NCBI GenBank assembly: GCA_011523545.1
Contig: WTGN01000003.1
Location: forward strand, 1-54,299
Reading direction: 5' to 3'
From: Chloroflexota bacterium
GTDB taxonomy: Bacteria; Chloroflexota; Anaerolineae; Aggregatilineales; Phototrophicaceae
DNA: 54,299 bases
The notes below the pieces were generated by a model, which did not search any database, had not been told where the DNA came from, and saw only the letters and a list, made by a program, of their open reading frames with translations. This document shows, in pieces, positions 35,960-43,763 of this stretch. Every line of letters begins with the position of its first letter. Positions within the stretch are counted from its first letter, which is position 1. Position numbers and translations under genes: made by a program.

Positions 35960-37186
35960 ATGGACGCGCAGCAACAATTGGAAGGCGACACAGACAACCC
36001 GGTCAGAATCGGCATCGTTGGCATTGGCAATATGGGGAAGGCGCATGTCAGGCATGTCATCGATCTGCCGAACACAGACCTTGCCGCCGTCTGTGACCAA
36101 AGCGGGGAACGCTTCAAAATCGCCTTCCCCGGCGAGGCCGTCGCAGAAGACGAAAAGGCCGCTGAAGACAAAGAGGCCACGCCCGATTATGCCGGGATCG
36201 TCGCCGATACGGCGCAATTCACAGATTATCAGCGCATGCTGGACGCCGCCGACCTCGACGCCGTGCTAATCGCCACGCCGCATTATGACCATCCGGATAT
36301 GAGCCTGCTGGCTTTCGAGCGCGGCTTGCATGTTCTGGTCGAGAAGCCGATCGCCGTACACGTCAAAGAGGCGGAACGCATGCTCGCCGGTTATGAAGCC
36401 GCCAAGGCGCGCCACCCGAATCTTGTCTTCGCCGCCATGTTCATGCAGCGCACCTGGGGCCATTGGCGCAAGATCAAGGCGCTGCTCGAGAGCGGCGAAT
36501 TGGGCCGGTTGATCCGCTGCACCTGGATCATCACCGATTGGTTCCGCACCCAGCATTATTACGACAGCGGCGGCTGGCGCGCGACCTGGAGCGGCGAGGG
36601 CGGTGGCGTGCTCATGAACCAGTGCCCGCATAATCTGGATTTGTACCAGTGGATCCTGGGTATGCCGACGCGGGTTCAAGGCTTCGTCAACTTTGGCAAA
36701 CATCATCGCATCGAGGTCGAGGATGAAGCGACCGCCTATTTCGAACATGCTGACGGCATGATCGGCCATTTCATCACCACCACCGGCGAATCGCCCGGCA
36801 GCAACCGGCTGGAGATCGTCGGCGAAAATGGCAAGCTCGTCTACGGCGACGGCGAGCTGGAGTTCTTTCGCAACGAGTGGTCGTCGATCAGACAGATACG
36901 CGAAGCAGACGATGGCTTCAAGGCGGTGCCCTGCACCCGTGAATTGCTTGACTATGAAGCGAAGACCTCACATGGGCACGAGCACATCATTGCGAATTTC
37001 GCCGATGCGATCTTGACAGGCGCCCCTTTGATCGCGCCGGCGGAAGAGGGCCGGAATTCGATCGCCATCAACAACGCGATCATCTTGTCGGCGCATAAGC
37101 GAGCGATGGTTGAACTCCCCCTCGACCCCGATGAATTCGCCGCCCTGCTCGAGCAATATATCGCCCAGCCGCCGGCACAAATGTGA
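35960..37186 (+). CDS. Gfo/Idh/MocA-family oxidoreductase
   Basis: NAD(P)-dependent sugar dehydrogenase fold, 408 residues. The dinucleotide motif GIVGIGNMG is at about 18-26 and the family's EKP at 128-130. A 25-30-residue acidic insert (E/D/A-rich, residues 60-78) lengthens the Rossmann domain and is unusual. ATG 35960 follows TGAGGG. Members oxidise or epimerise inositols, amino sugars and uronates; here an acidic or sulfated sugar unit is likely (inference). The isomerase gene follows after 13 bases. Confidence 0.9.
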   Translation: MDAQQQLEGDTDNPVRIGIVGIGNMGKAHVRHVIDLPNTDLAAVCDQSGERFKIAFPGEAVAEDEKAAEDKEATPDYAGIVADTAQFTDYQRMLDAADLDAVLIATPHYDHPDMSLLAFERGLHVLVEKPIAVHVKEAERMLAGYEAAKARHPNLVFAAMFMQRTWGHWRKIKALLESGELGRLIRCTWIITDWFRTQHYYDSGGWRATWSGEGGGVLMNQCPHNLDLYQWILGMPTRVQGFVNFGKHHRIEVEDEATAYFEHADGMIGHFITTTGESPGSNRLEIVGENGKLVYGDGELEFFRNEWSSIRQIREADDGFKAVPCTRELLDYEAKTSHGHEHIIANFADAILTGAPLIAPAEEGRNSIAINNAIILSAHKRAMVELPLDPDEFAALLEQYIAQPPAQM

Positions 37187-37199
37187 ACAGGAGATTCTG

Positions 37200-37979
37200 A
37201 TGACGCAAATCGCCGCGCAGCTCTTCACCATCCGCGACTTCACCAAGACGCGTGCCGACTTCGCCGCCAGCATGGCGAAGATCCGTGATATTGGCTACCG
37301 CGCCGTACAGGTATCTCAGATCGGGGACATCACCGATGCGGATGTCAAGCGCATTTGCGATGACAATGGCTTGACCATTTGCAATACGCACGCCTCGGTT
37401 GACCTGCTGCAAAGCGACCCCGACGCCGTAATCAAACAGCACCGGCTGTGGGACTGCCGCCATGTCGCCATTGGTGGCATGCCGCTGGAAAATCGCGGCA
37501 GCGAAACTGGATTTCGTCGTTTCGCCGAGATTGCCAATCAGATCGGCGAGAGATTAGCCGCCGCCGGCCTCAGCTTCAGCTACCATAACCACAGCTTCGA
37601 GTTCATCAAATTCGGCGCCGTAAGCGGCTTGGAGCTCATATTCGACGAGACCGATCCGCGTTATGTGCAGGCCGAGCTCGACACCTACTGGATTCAACAT
37701 GGCGGCGCCGACCCGGTGGCCTGGATCGAGCGCATGACGGGCCGCATGCCGGTCATCCACCTCAAAGATATGGTCATGCTGCCGTCCGCCGACGGCGGGC
37801 AGCCGCAGCAGGCGATGGCGGAAGTGGGCAAGGGGAATATGAACTTCGCGGGCATTCTTGAAGCTTGCCAGCGCATCGGCGTCGAGTGGTACGCGGTGGA
37901 GCAGGATATCTGCCAGCGCGATCCCTTCGAGAGCCTGGCGATAAGCTATCGGAATCTGCGCGCGATGGGTCTATCCTAA
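37200..37979 (+). CDS. Sugar phosphate isomerase/epimerase (TIM barrel, AP-endonuclease-2 superfamily)
   Basis: 259 residues. The motif S-Y-H-N-H-S-F-E-F, an ELDTYW strand, HLKDM and a late VEQD contain the His/Glu/Asp residues that bind the divalent metal in xylose-isomerase-like barrels. ATG 37200 follows CAGGAG. It is a usual partner of Gfo/Idh oxidoreductases in catabolism of uncommon sugars. It is the last gene of the importer operon. Confidence 0.9.
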   Translation: MTQIAAQLFTIRDFTKTRADFAASMAKIRDIGYRAVQVSQIGDITDADVKRICDDNGLTICNTHASVDLLQSDPDAVIKQHRLWDCRHVAIGGMPLENRGSETGFRRFAEIANQIGERLAAAGLSFSYHNHSFEFIKFGAVSGLELIFDETDPRYVQAELDTYWIQHGGADPVAWIERMTGRMPVIHLKDMVMLPSADGGQPQQAMAEVGKGNMNFAGILEACQRIGVEWYAVEQDICQRDPFESLAISYRNLRAMGLS

Positions 37980-37998
37980 AGTTTGAGTTCGGGTTTGC

Positions 37999-38019
37999 GG
38001 GCGACTTGGTAAGTCGCCC
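37999..38019. repeat. Covarying hairpin repeat (GGGCGACTT type)
   Basis: Arms GGGCGACTT and AAGTCGCCC, loop ggt, in the gap between convergent genes; may serve as terminator structure for both directions, although no T run follows. Confidence 0.75.
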
Positions 38020-38082
38020 CTTCAAGGATTCGCGCCAATATGGGCAGCCCGTAGCGTTTCCTAAGAAATGCTTCGTTGGTGG

Positions 38083-39330
38083 CTAGACCATGCCGCCGGC
38101 GGCGCGCATCCCTTGCTCGCCCACGGTGATCGACTCCTGACCGGTCAACTCGGCGAGGATATTGGCGCTGACCCAGAGCGTTTCGATTTCCAGCGTGTTC
38201 TTGATGCGCATGACGCGCGCGTTGGCGCATTGCGATGGGTCGCGGCGGAAGGCGTCATATATCGCCGCCCGGATCGTCTCTTCATCGGTCTCGAAAAACA
38301 GAGGCATGCGGCAGCGCTTGAGAGAGCCGCTGGTGAACATATTCTTCATCGTAATGGGAAAGTCAATCTTGTCGAAAAGGGTCTTCGACATGAAGTCGGC
38401 CAGCCCATAAGTGGTGGCGTTGCCGTGGGACGCCGGCGTCAGGTCGAGCACGGCGATGCGCTTGATGCGCGGCCGCTCCGGTTCGGCGTCGCCTTCGACC
38501 ATCCAGCGGCCGATGATATTGGTGTCCATGCCGGCGCCGCTGATGTTCTTGCCCATCTCATCGACAATGAGCACGTCGATATCATCCACCGGCAGGCTCG
38601 GCATCAGCTCGCGCGAACGCTGCAGCAGGCGCTGATCGCCCTCGACGACGCCGTCGGCAGCGAAGCCTTCGAGATGCGCAACATTGTGGTAGCCATCTTC
38701 GACGACTCCGAAACCGGCGACGAAGTTGATGCTCTGCAGCAGGTGCTTGGCGACCACCGGCATATGATCACGCAGCCCGTCTCGGCCTTGCTGATGAATA
38801 GTGCGCGCGCCCGTCTCCTTGCCCAGCCCGATCGCCAGCATCTTCAGAAGGCCGCTTTCATGCGGGCCGTGAAAATCGGTGTGGACTTTGGTCCGGTTGG
38901 TGATGATCAGCCCATCGGCTTCGTAGACGTTCTTGTCGATGTAGGCGGGCATGCCCATGTGGGTGCTGCCTGTGTCGACCACCTCCATCGTGGCGCGAAT
39001 GGGGCAGCCCACCGTCCCCTCGCTGATGCCCAGGCCATCGAGCACTTCGATTTGTCCGGCGGGTGTGGCGCCGCCATGGCTGCCCATAGCCGGCACGATG
39101 AAGGGCTCGCCGCCCGAAGCTTTGACCAGCGCCACCAGCTTCTTGGCGATGGCGTCGATGCTGGCGATGCCGCGGCTGCCAAAGCCGAGGGCGATGCGCT
39201 TGCCATTTACAGCGCTGGCCAGGCCGAGCCGGTCCCAATCGGCTTCCAGCGTCCGGTCAATGTCAACGGGTTCGCCCTTGGGCAAAGCCTGCTTGACGGG
39301 ATAAAGGGTCGGGATCTTTACATTTTCCAT
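38083..39330 (-). CDS. LarA-family nickel-pincer-dependent isomerase-like protein
   Basis: 415 residues. The N-terminal half has the LarA (DUF2088) pattern: GFGSRGIAS, VPAMGSHGGATPAGQ, and an N-R-T-K-V-H-T-D-F-H-G stretch with Lys/His residues that in LarA anchor the nickel-pincer nucleotide. The C-terminal half includes GKNISGAGMDTN, typical of a LarA-like subgroup rather than of lactate racemase itself. ATG 39330 is used; ATG 39342 is four residues longer. It would racemise or epimerise a 2-hydroxy acid such as a sugar acid. No larB/C/E cofactor genes are in the window. Confidence 0.82.
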   Translation of the reverse strand: MENVKIPTLYPVKQALPKGEPVDIDRTLEADWDRLGLASAVNGKRIALGFGSRGIASIDAIAKKLVALVKASGGEPFIVPAMGSHGGATPAGQIEVLDGLGISEGTVGCPIRATMEVVDTGSTHMGMPAYIDKNVYEADGLIITNRTKVHTDFHGPHESGLLKMLAIGLGKETGARTIHQQGRDGLRDHMPVVAKHLLQSINFVAGFGVVEDGYHNVAHLEGFAADGVVEGDQRLLQRSRELMPSLPVDDIDVLIVDEMGKNISGAGMDTNIIGRWMVEGDAEPERPRIKRIAVLDLTPASHGNATTYGLADFMSKTLFDKIDFPITMKNMFTSGSLKRCRMPLFFETDEETIRAAIYDAFRRDPSQCANARVMRIKNTLEIETLWVSANILAELTGQESITVGEQGMRAAGGMV

Positions 39331-39698
39331 AGCTCGGCTCATTCTGCTCGGGGTACTGACGTTGCGTCTATTGTAGCGAATACGCTGGCAGATTGCGAAG
39401 GGGCGCCTCAAGGGTAGTGTATCGAATTCGGTGGAAACAAATTACAACAACCACCTGTCAGCCTGTAGGGGCGTTTCGCTGAAACGCCCGCCGACTGGAA
39501 ACTGGACGAATAGCAGGCGACTCGGTGAACCTCCCTAAAGCGCGCACAATCACAAGCACGGGCGGCGCGCAGACACTGCGGGTCAAACGCCCCTACAGAC
39601 GCCTCATTTGCAGGTTCACTGTTTTGTGAGCCGAGTTGTGACTCGCGAGTGGCGGTGGTGAAACCCTAAAGCGATTCTAGAAATTCGCCATTCTCGGT
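39331..39698. repeat. Gene-free stretch with a long composite repeat
   Basis: The element covers about 39464-39598. It opens CTGTAG, forms the hairpin GGGCGTTTC / gct / GAAACGCCC (39469-39489), then after about 75 bases shows GCGCGCAGACACTG and ends CAAACGCCCCTACAG. It has the same start, end and internal GCGCG-AGACACTG sequence as the copies near 12239 and 51085. Nothing else is recognisable. Confidence 0.7.
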
Positions 39699-40580
39699 TT
39701 ATGCCGACTGCCGCATCTCGACCGGCAAGCCCACATCGGCGAGACGCTGCCGGGCAATCTCGATATATTCCGGAGAGATATCAATGCCGATGAAATCGCG
39801 GTCGTGCATGAGCGCCATCTTGCCGGTGGTGCCGGAGCCGCACATTGGGTCCAGCACCAGGTCGCCCGGATTGCTCCAGGACTTGATATGATCTTCCGCC
39901 AGTTTCTCCGGGAAAACGGCCGGATGCTGGAACGCGATCTTGTCTCTGGTTGTGCCGCCCAGTCCGACCGCGTAAGACCAGATATTCGTGCGCGTCTTCT
40001 CTTTCTTGAGTTCGCCTCGTTTCTTTTTGTTGATCCCATCCGGCAGTTTGTTGTGGGTGAGCAACTCCATGCCATGCCGTTGAGTAGGCACTTTTAGTGG
40101 ATTGAATGTCGTCGGCTTGCCTTTGGACAGGACAAACATCATCTCATAGGCGTTGGTGTAGGCGTTGCTGCGCATGAAGGGCGTGTTCTTCTTCTGGTAG
40201 ATCATCACGTCATGGGCGGAGAAGCCGATCTCCTGAAAATAGATGGCTTGGCGGAATGACGTGAGGCTGCGTCCCCCATTGATGCGATCGCCAACCACCC
40301 ACACAAGCACCCCGCCAGGCGCCGTCACCCGGTAGAGTTCGTCCGCGATGTCCTCAAAGGGAAACTGGTAACCCTTGTAATCGCGCAATTTGTCATAGGG
40401 CGGCGAGGTCACCGTCAGCTGAATGATGTCGGCGGGCCAACTGCGCATAATGTCAACGCAGTTGCCGACGATCAATTTGCCTTGCCGTTGGACCGATTCG
40501 TTCGGCGCAACTGTTTTGGAATCAGCGCCTTCAATCTTGCCTTCTGCTTCCTGCCTAAAATCCGATTTAATCTGCTGCAT
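39699..40580 (-). CDS. Site-specific DNA methyltransferase (SPPY type, probably N4-cytosine)
   Basis: 293 residues. The catalytic motif is S59-P-P-Y62 near the N-terminus and the AdoMet motif DPMCGSGTT lies near residue 245, the beta-class order (IV before I). S-P-P-Y is typical of N4-cytosine enzymes, though some N6-adenine ones have it. The target-recognition region between holds Lys-rich KKKRGELKKEK. No restriction endonuclease gene adjoins, so it is an orphan enzyme as seen here. Start is ATG 40580. Confidence 0.88.
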   Translation of the reverse strand: MQQIKSDFRQEAEGKIEGADSKTVAPNESVQRQGKLIVGNCVDIMRSWPADIIQLTVTSPPYDKLRDYKGYQFPFEDIADELYRVTAPGGVLVWVVGDRINGGRSLTSFRQAIYFQEIGFSAHDVMIYQKKNTPFMRSNAYTNAYEMMFVLSKGKPTTFNPLKVPTQRHGMELLTHNKLPDGINKKKRGELKKEKTRTNIWSYAVGLGGTTRDKIAFQHPAVFPEKLAEDHIKSWSNPGDLVLDPMCGSGTTGKMALMHDRDFIGIDISPEYIEIARQRLADVGLPVEMRQSA

Positions 40581-40672
40581 ACCAGGCTCCGGAATCCGGT
40601 CATCACAGTCGTTTCAATGGCATTCTGCGCACCATGCTTACCGACCTGCCTAACTAATCACCAGTATAATAC

Positions 40673-40701
40673 TTGACACATGGCGGTATAGCAAATATTT
40701 T
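40673..40701 (+). promoter_or_regulatory. Sigma-70-type promoter
   Basis: -35 TTGACA (40673-40678), 17-base spacer, -10 TATTTT (40696-40701, 4 of 6). It precedes ATG 40755 of the homocysteine methyltransferase-like gene by 53 bases and lies in a locally AT-rich divergent gap. Confidence 0.6.
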
Positions 40702-40754
40702 CTAATCGACAGATCTTTGCTAAAATCGCCGGACGCTGGCTGAACAAGGGACGC

Positions 40755-41654
40755 ATGATGATGAGCGATGGCAAGCCGATTCTGCTGGACGGCGGGATGG
40801 GCCAGGAAATCTATAATCGCGGCGGCAAGGGCGGCTACGGCGAATGGGCGGTCGCCGCGCTTTACGAAGACCCGGCTCTGGTGCGCGAGATTCACAGCGA
40901 CTACATCCATGCCGGCGCCGATGTCATCACCAGCAACACCTACGCCACGACGCGGTTTCGCATGGCGGCGGCGGGTATGGAAGACCGCTTCGAGGCGCTG
41001 CTGCGGACGGCGGGCCAGTTGGCCTCTGAAGCGCGCGCGACTGCGGGCCGCGACGATGTGCGCATCGCGGCAAGCCTGCCGCCGCTGGAAGCGAGCTATG
41101 TCAATGAATTCGAGCTGTCCTACGACGAAACGCGCGCCCAATTCGCCGAAATGATGGACCTGCTCGATGCCTATGTGGACATCTTCCTGGGCGAGACCTT
41201 GTCCACGTCCTTTGAAGCGCGCGCCTTCCTGCAAGCGGCGCAAGGGCGCGGCAAGCCAACCTGGCTGGCGCTCACGCTGGCCGATCACGGCAGTACAGAC
41301 ATGCGCGGCGGAGAGCGCCTGGCGGAGGTTGCCGCCATCGCGCGCGGTTATGCGGCCGATGCGCTGCTGATCAATTGCTGTACGCCGGACAGCATAAACG
41401 CCGCTCTGCCGATTCTGGCGGCGGTTGGATTGCCCTTCGGCGCTTATGCCAATGGCTTCGTCGAGATACCGGCCGCCTGGGACGAACGCGGCGGCGTTAT
41501 GCAGCTCGAGACGCGCCGGGACTTGTCGCCCGAAGTTTACGCCGAGGATGTCAGGCGCTGGCTCGACGCTGGCGCGGCGATCGTCGGCGGCTGCTGCGAG
41601 ACCGGGCCCACCCATATCGCGCGGCTGCGTCAATTGATCGACAGCGGGGAATAG
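40755..41654 (+). CDS. Homocysteine S-methyltransferase-family protein
   Basis: 299 residues, the length of stand-alone homocysteine (or S-methylmethionine-dependent) methyltransferases. Opening LLDGGMGQE, T-S-N-T-Y-A-T, and the three zinc-binding cysteines C208 (INCC) and C280/C281 (VGGCCETGPTHI) are present. It would transfer a methyl group to homocysteine or a similar thiol in the cytoplasm. Three ATG codons in a row (40755-40763) leave the exact start open. The SDR gene follows after 14 bases. Confidence 0.92.
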   Translation: MMMSDGKPILLDGGMGQEIYNRGGKGGYGEWAVAALYEDPALVREIHSDYIHAGADVITSNTYATTRFRMAAAGMEDRFEALLRTAGQLASEARATAGRDDVRIAASLPPLEASYVNEFELSYDETRAQFAEMMDLLDAYVDIFLGETLSTSFEARAFLQAAQGRGKPTWLALTLADHGSTDMRGGERLAEVAAIARGYAADALLINCCTPDSINAALPILAAVGLPFGAYANGFVEIPAAWDERGGVMQLETRRDLSPEVYAEDVRRWLDAGAAIVGGCCETGPTHIARLRQLIDSGE

Positions 41655-41668
41655 ACCGGAGATACAGC

Positions 41669-42376
41669 ATGCAAATGAGAACGAAAACAGCGGTCATCAC
41701 CGGCGCGGGGCAGGGCACCGGGCGCGCCATCGCGCAGCGCTTCGCAAAAGCGGGCATCGGCGCGCTGCTGCTTGGCCGGACGGAGAGCAAGCTGCGGCAT
41801 GTGGCTGAGGAAGTCTCGGCCCTCGGCGGCGAAGCGAGCGTCCACCCGCTGGACCTGACCGATGACGCGGCGCTGACGGCTTTCGGCGCCGCCATGGACG
41901 GGGAGACGGTCGATATCCTGGTCAATTGCGCCGGCGACTGGCTCATCTCGCTGATGGACGATACCAGCAACGAGCAGCTTGATCACATCCTGCGCCTGAA
42001 CCTGCGCGCGCCTTATATCTTGTCGCGCCTGCTGCTGCCGAGCTTGCGCCGCAGCGAAAACGCCAGCATCATCAATATCGGCTCGATGGTCACCACGATA
42101 TCGGCGCCGACCGTCAGCGCCTACACCGCGGCCAAAGTCGGATTGAAAGGCTTGACCGGGTCGCTGGCGGCTGAGCTCAAGCCGGAGCGGATCCGCGTCG
42201 TCATGATCTCGCCGGGGCCGGCCGATACGCCGATGCGCGCCGCCGCCTCGCCGGGCATTGACAAGTCAGTCCTGGTGCCGCCGGAAACGATCGCTGACAT
42301 GGTTTACACGATTGCGACGCTGCCGCGCGGCATCAGTACGAGCGATTTTCTGCTGTATTCCATGGCCTGGGAATAG
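41669..42376 (+). CDS. SDR-family oxidoreductase
   Basis: 235 residues. The cofactor motif TGAGQGTG, N-C-A-G, a catalytic Ser in NIGSMVTT, and Y-T-A-A-K are in the expected order. ATG 41669 is seven bases after GGAG; frames extending upstream overlap the methyltransferase gene. Basic residues after beta-2 (GRTESK) suggest NADP. The C-terminus S-D-F-L-L-Y-S-M-A-W-E is unusual for the family. Confidence 0.9.
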   Translation: MQMRTKTAVITGAGQGTGRAIAQRFAKAGIGALLLGRTESKLRHVAEEVSALGGEASVHPLDLTDDAALTAFGAAMDGETVDILVNCAGDWLISLMDDTSNEQLDHILRLNLRAPYILSRLLLPSLRRSENASIINIGSMVTTISAPTVSAYTAAKVGLKGLTGSLAAELKPERIRVVMISPGPADTPMRAAASPGIDKSVLVPPETIADMVYTIATLPRGISTSDFLLYSMAWE

Positions 42377-42423
42377 GCAGCGACATCGAGCCCGTCGGCA
42401 GCGACATACTCGATAAGACAAAA

Positions 42424-42494
42424 AGGACGACTTGACAAGTCGCCCCTAAAGATTCCAGATTTGAAGGGCGGCCCTGACAAAGAGCCGCCCCGGT
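42424..42494. repeat. Two palindromic elements between convergent genes
   Basis: GGACGACTTGACAAGTCGCCCC (arms GCGACTT-like, mismatch at one position) and GGGCGGCcctgacaaagaGCCGCCC (7-bp arms). They fill the 134-base gap between convergent genes and may act as terminators. Confidence 0.5.
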
Positions 42495-42510
42495 TTCGAG
42501 CGATAGACGA

Positions 42511-43494
42511 TTACATCTCGTCCATCATCATCATCATCATATCGCCCATCATCATGTCGTCCATGTCGATGCCGTGGTAGGCGGCCAATTCGGACGGATC
42601 GCCATCTTCCGCCAACGCTTCCAAGCCGTGGCCATAATCAGGCTGACCGGAGGTGAAGAGGATGCCATGCTTCATCATGTCGTCCATCTTCATCTCGTCG
42701 TCCATCATCATCTCATCGTCATCGGCCATTTCATCATCGCCCATCATCTCGTCGTCGTCGGCCATCTCGTCATCGCCCATCATTTCATCATCGTCGGCCA
42801 TCTCGTCATCGCCCATCATTTCGTCGTCGGCCATGTCGTCGCCTTCCATCATCATTTCGTCATCCATCATCATGTCGCCATGCGATTCGACGATCCAGAG
42901 GACGGGCGTGATGGGCGAGGCGTAACCCATGGACATGTCGGAGACGTTGTCGATGCGGACGGTGATTGTGCCCATGTCGCCGGGGGTCAGCGTCACCGAG
43001 ACGAGCTCACCGGCGGTGGGATAGCTCAAGTTATCGTCGAGGTCGCTGGCGAGGCGAACGATGCCATCGCCGGCCGGGCCGCTGTTGGGCGCGCTTTGAC
43101 GCGGCGCTTGGTACATGCCTTGCCCAATCGGCTCATTGCGTTCAGTGCCGAGGTCCCAATAATAAACCTGATCGGTGACATCGCCGCTGACCGGCGCGCC
43201 CATGTCGTAGAGGGCGATGCCGTATTCATTCGGCGCCAGGAAGCCATCGTTGGACTGGGCGAGCATGGTGGCGAAGGTCAGGGTGTCGCCCTCATGGGCA
43301 TGGATGACGAATTCATAGGCGCCGCCGGGGAAGGCGATTCCCGGGCCATCCGCGCCAACGGGCACAGCCGCTACGCCGCCCTCTGCAATCATGCCGGTCA
43401 TCATTGAGTCGTCAGAGCCCTCATGATTGTCGGCGAAAACCATGCCGCTACACATCAACAGCAGCACAGCCAGGACAAGAATTGATCTACGCAT
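42511..43494 (-). CDS. Secreted spondin-domain protein with Met/Asp-rich repeat insertion
   Basis: 327 residues with a Sec signal (1-21). Residues 40-200 and 276-305 form a split spondin-N-like domain: F-E/V-I-H-A-H-E-G-D-T-L-T, S-N-D-G-F-L-A-P, and LFTSGQPDYGHGLEALAEDG. Between the halves (about 207-274) lies a block made almost only of Asp, Glu and Met, with the 12-residue unit G-D-D-E-M-A-D-D-D-E-M-M repeated. The extreme C-terminus is again Met/Asp-rich (MMMGDMMMMMMDEM). Such composition suggests extracellular metal binding (Met for Cu(I), acidic groups for Ca or other ions), which is an inference. AGGAG is near the start and tandem palindromes lie upstream. Confidence 0.88.
   Translation of the reverse strand: MRRSILVLAVLLLMCSGMVFADNHEGSDDSMMTGMIAEGGVAAVPVGADGPGIAFPGGAYEFVIHAHEGDTLTFATMLAQSNDGFLAPNEYGIALYDMGAPVSGDVTDQVYYWDLGTERNEPIGQGMYQAPRQSAPNSGPAGDGIVRLASDLDDNLSYPTAGELVSVTLTPGDMGTITVRIDNVSDMSMGYASPITPVLWIVESHGDMMMDDEMMMEGDDMADDEMMGDDEMADDDEMMGDDEMADDDEMMGDDEMADDDEMMMDDEMKMDDMMKHGILFTSGQPDYGHGLEALAEDGDPSELAAYHGIDMDDMMMGDMMMMMMDEM
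42673..42876 (-). repeat. Coding tandem repeat (36-bp units) in spondin gene
   Basis: Successive 36-base units encoding D/E/M-rich 12-mers; on the plus strand they read as TCATCATCGCCCATCATC-type sequence. Copy number is likely to vary by slippage. Confidence 0.85.
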
Positions 43495-43763
43495 TTTTTA
43501 CGCTCCTAAAACTTGGTATCAAGGCAGGACGTCCTGCAGTCTTAGACTACACCTGGAAGCTTGCCCTCTAGTTAAGAATCTATTACAGGCCGAGAACAAG
43601 TCATTCATGAATGTAATGACGGAGGGCGCGGCGTATATTTGTCTTTCAAGCAATTCACAGTGTTTTGCTGGCGCCCGGCGCTTAGCGTCCGCAAAACCCG
43701 GCTGCTCGCCCCTCTTGCCGCAGCGCGCTACTTCAAGTTCGCGGGACTGGCTCCGCGCTGCCA
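43495..43763. promoter_or_regulatory. Intergenic region with tandem palindromes
   Basis: Two adjoining perfect palindromes, GCAGGAC-GTCCTGC (43524-43537) and AGTCT-T-AGACT (43538-43548), lie 30 bases ahead of the spondin gene on the minus strand, suited to a regulator. The rest, up to the methyltransferase stop at 43764, shows no gene that I can support. Confidence 0.45.

Noticed and set aside
38068..39417. 449-codon open frame on the plus strand.
   Set aside because: Antisense to the LarA-like gene; the minus strand carries conserved family motifs, the plus strand none.
42574..43407. Long open frame on the plus strand, very rich in His.
   Set aside because: It is the antisense reading of the D/E/M repeats (GAT/GAC/ATG read as ATC/GTC/CAT); the minus-strand frame has a signal peptide, ribosome-binding site and spondin motifs.
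43564..43763. Possible small gene or RNA between the spondin and methyltransferase genes.
   Set aside because: No start with a ribosome-binding site, no conserved motif, and no tRNA-like or strong hairpin structure.
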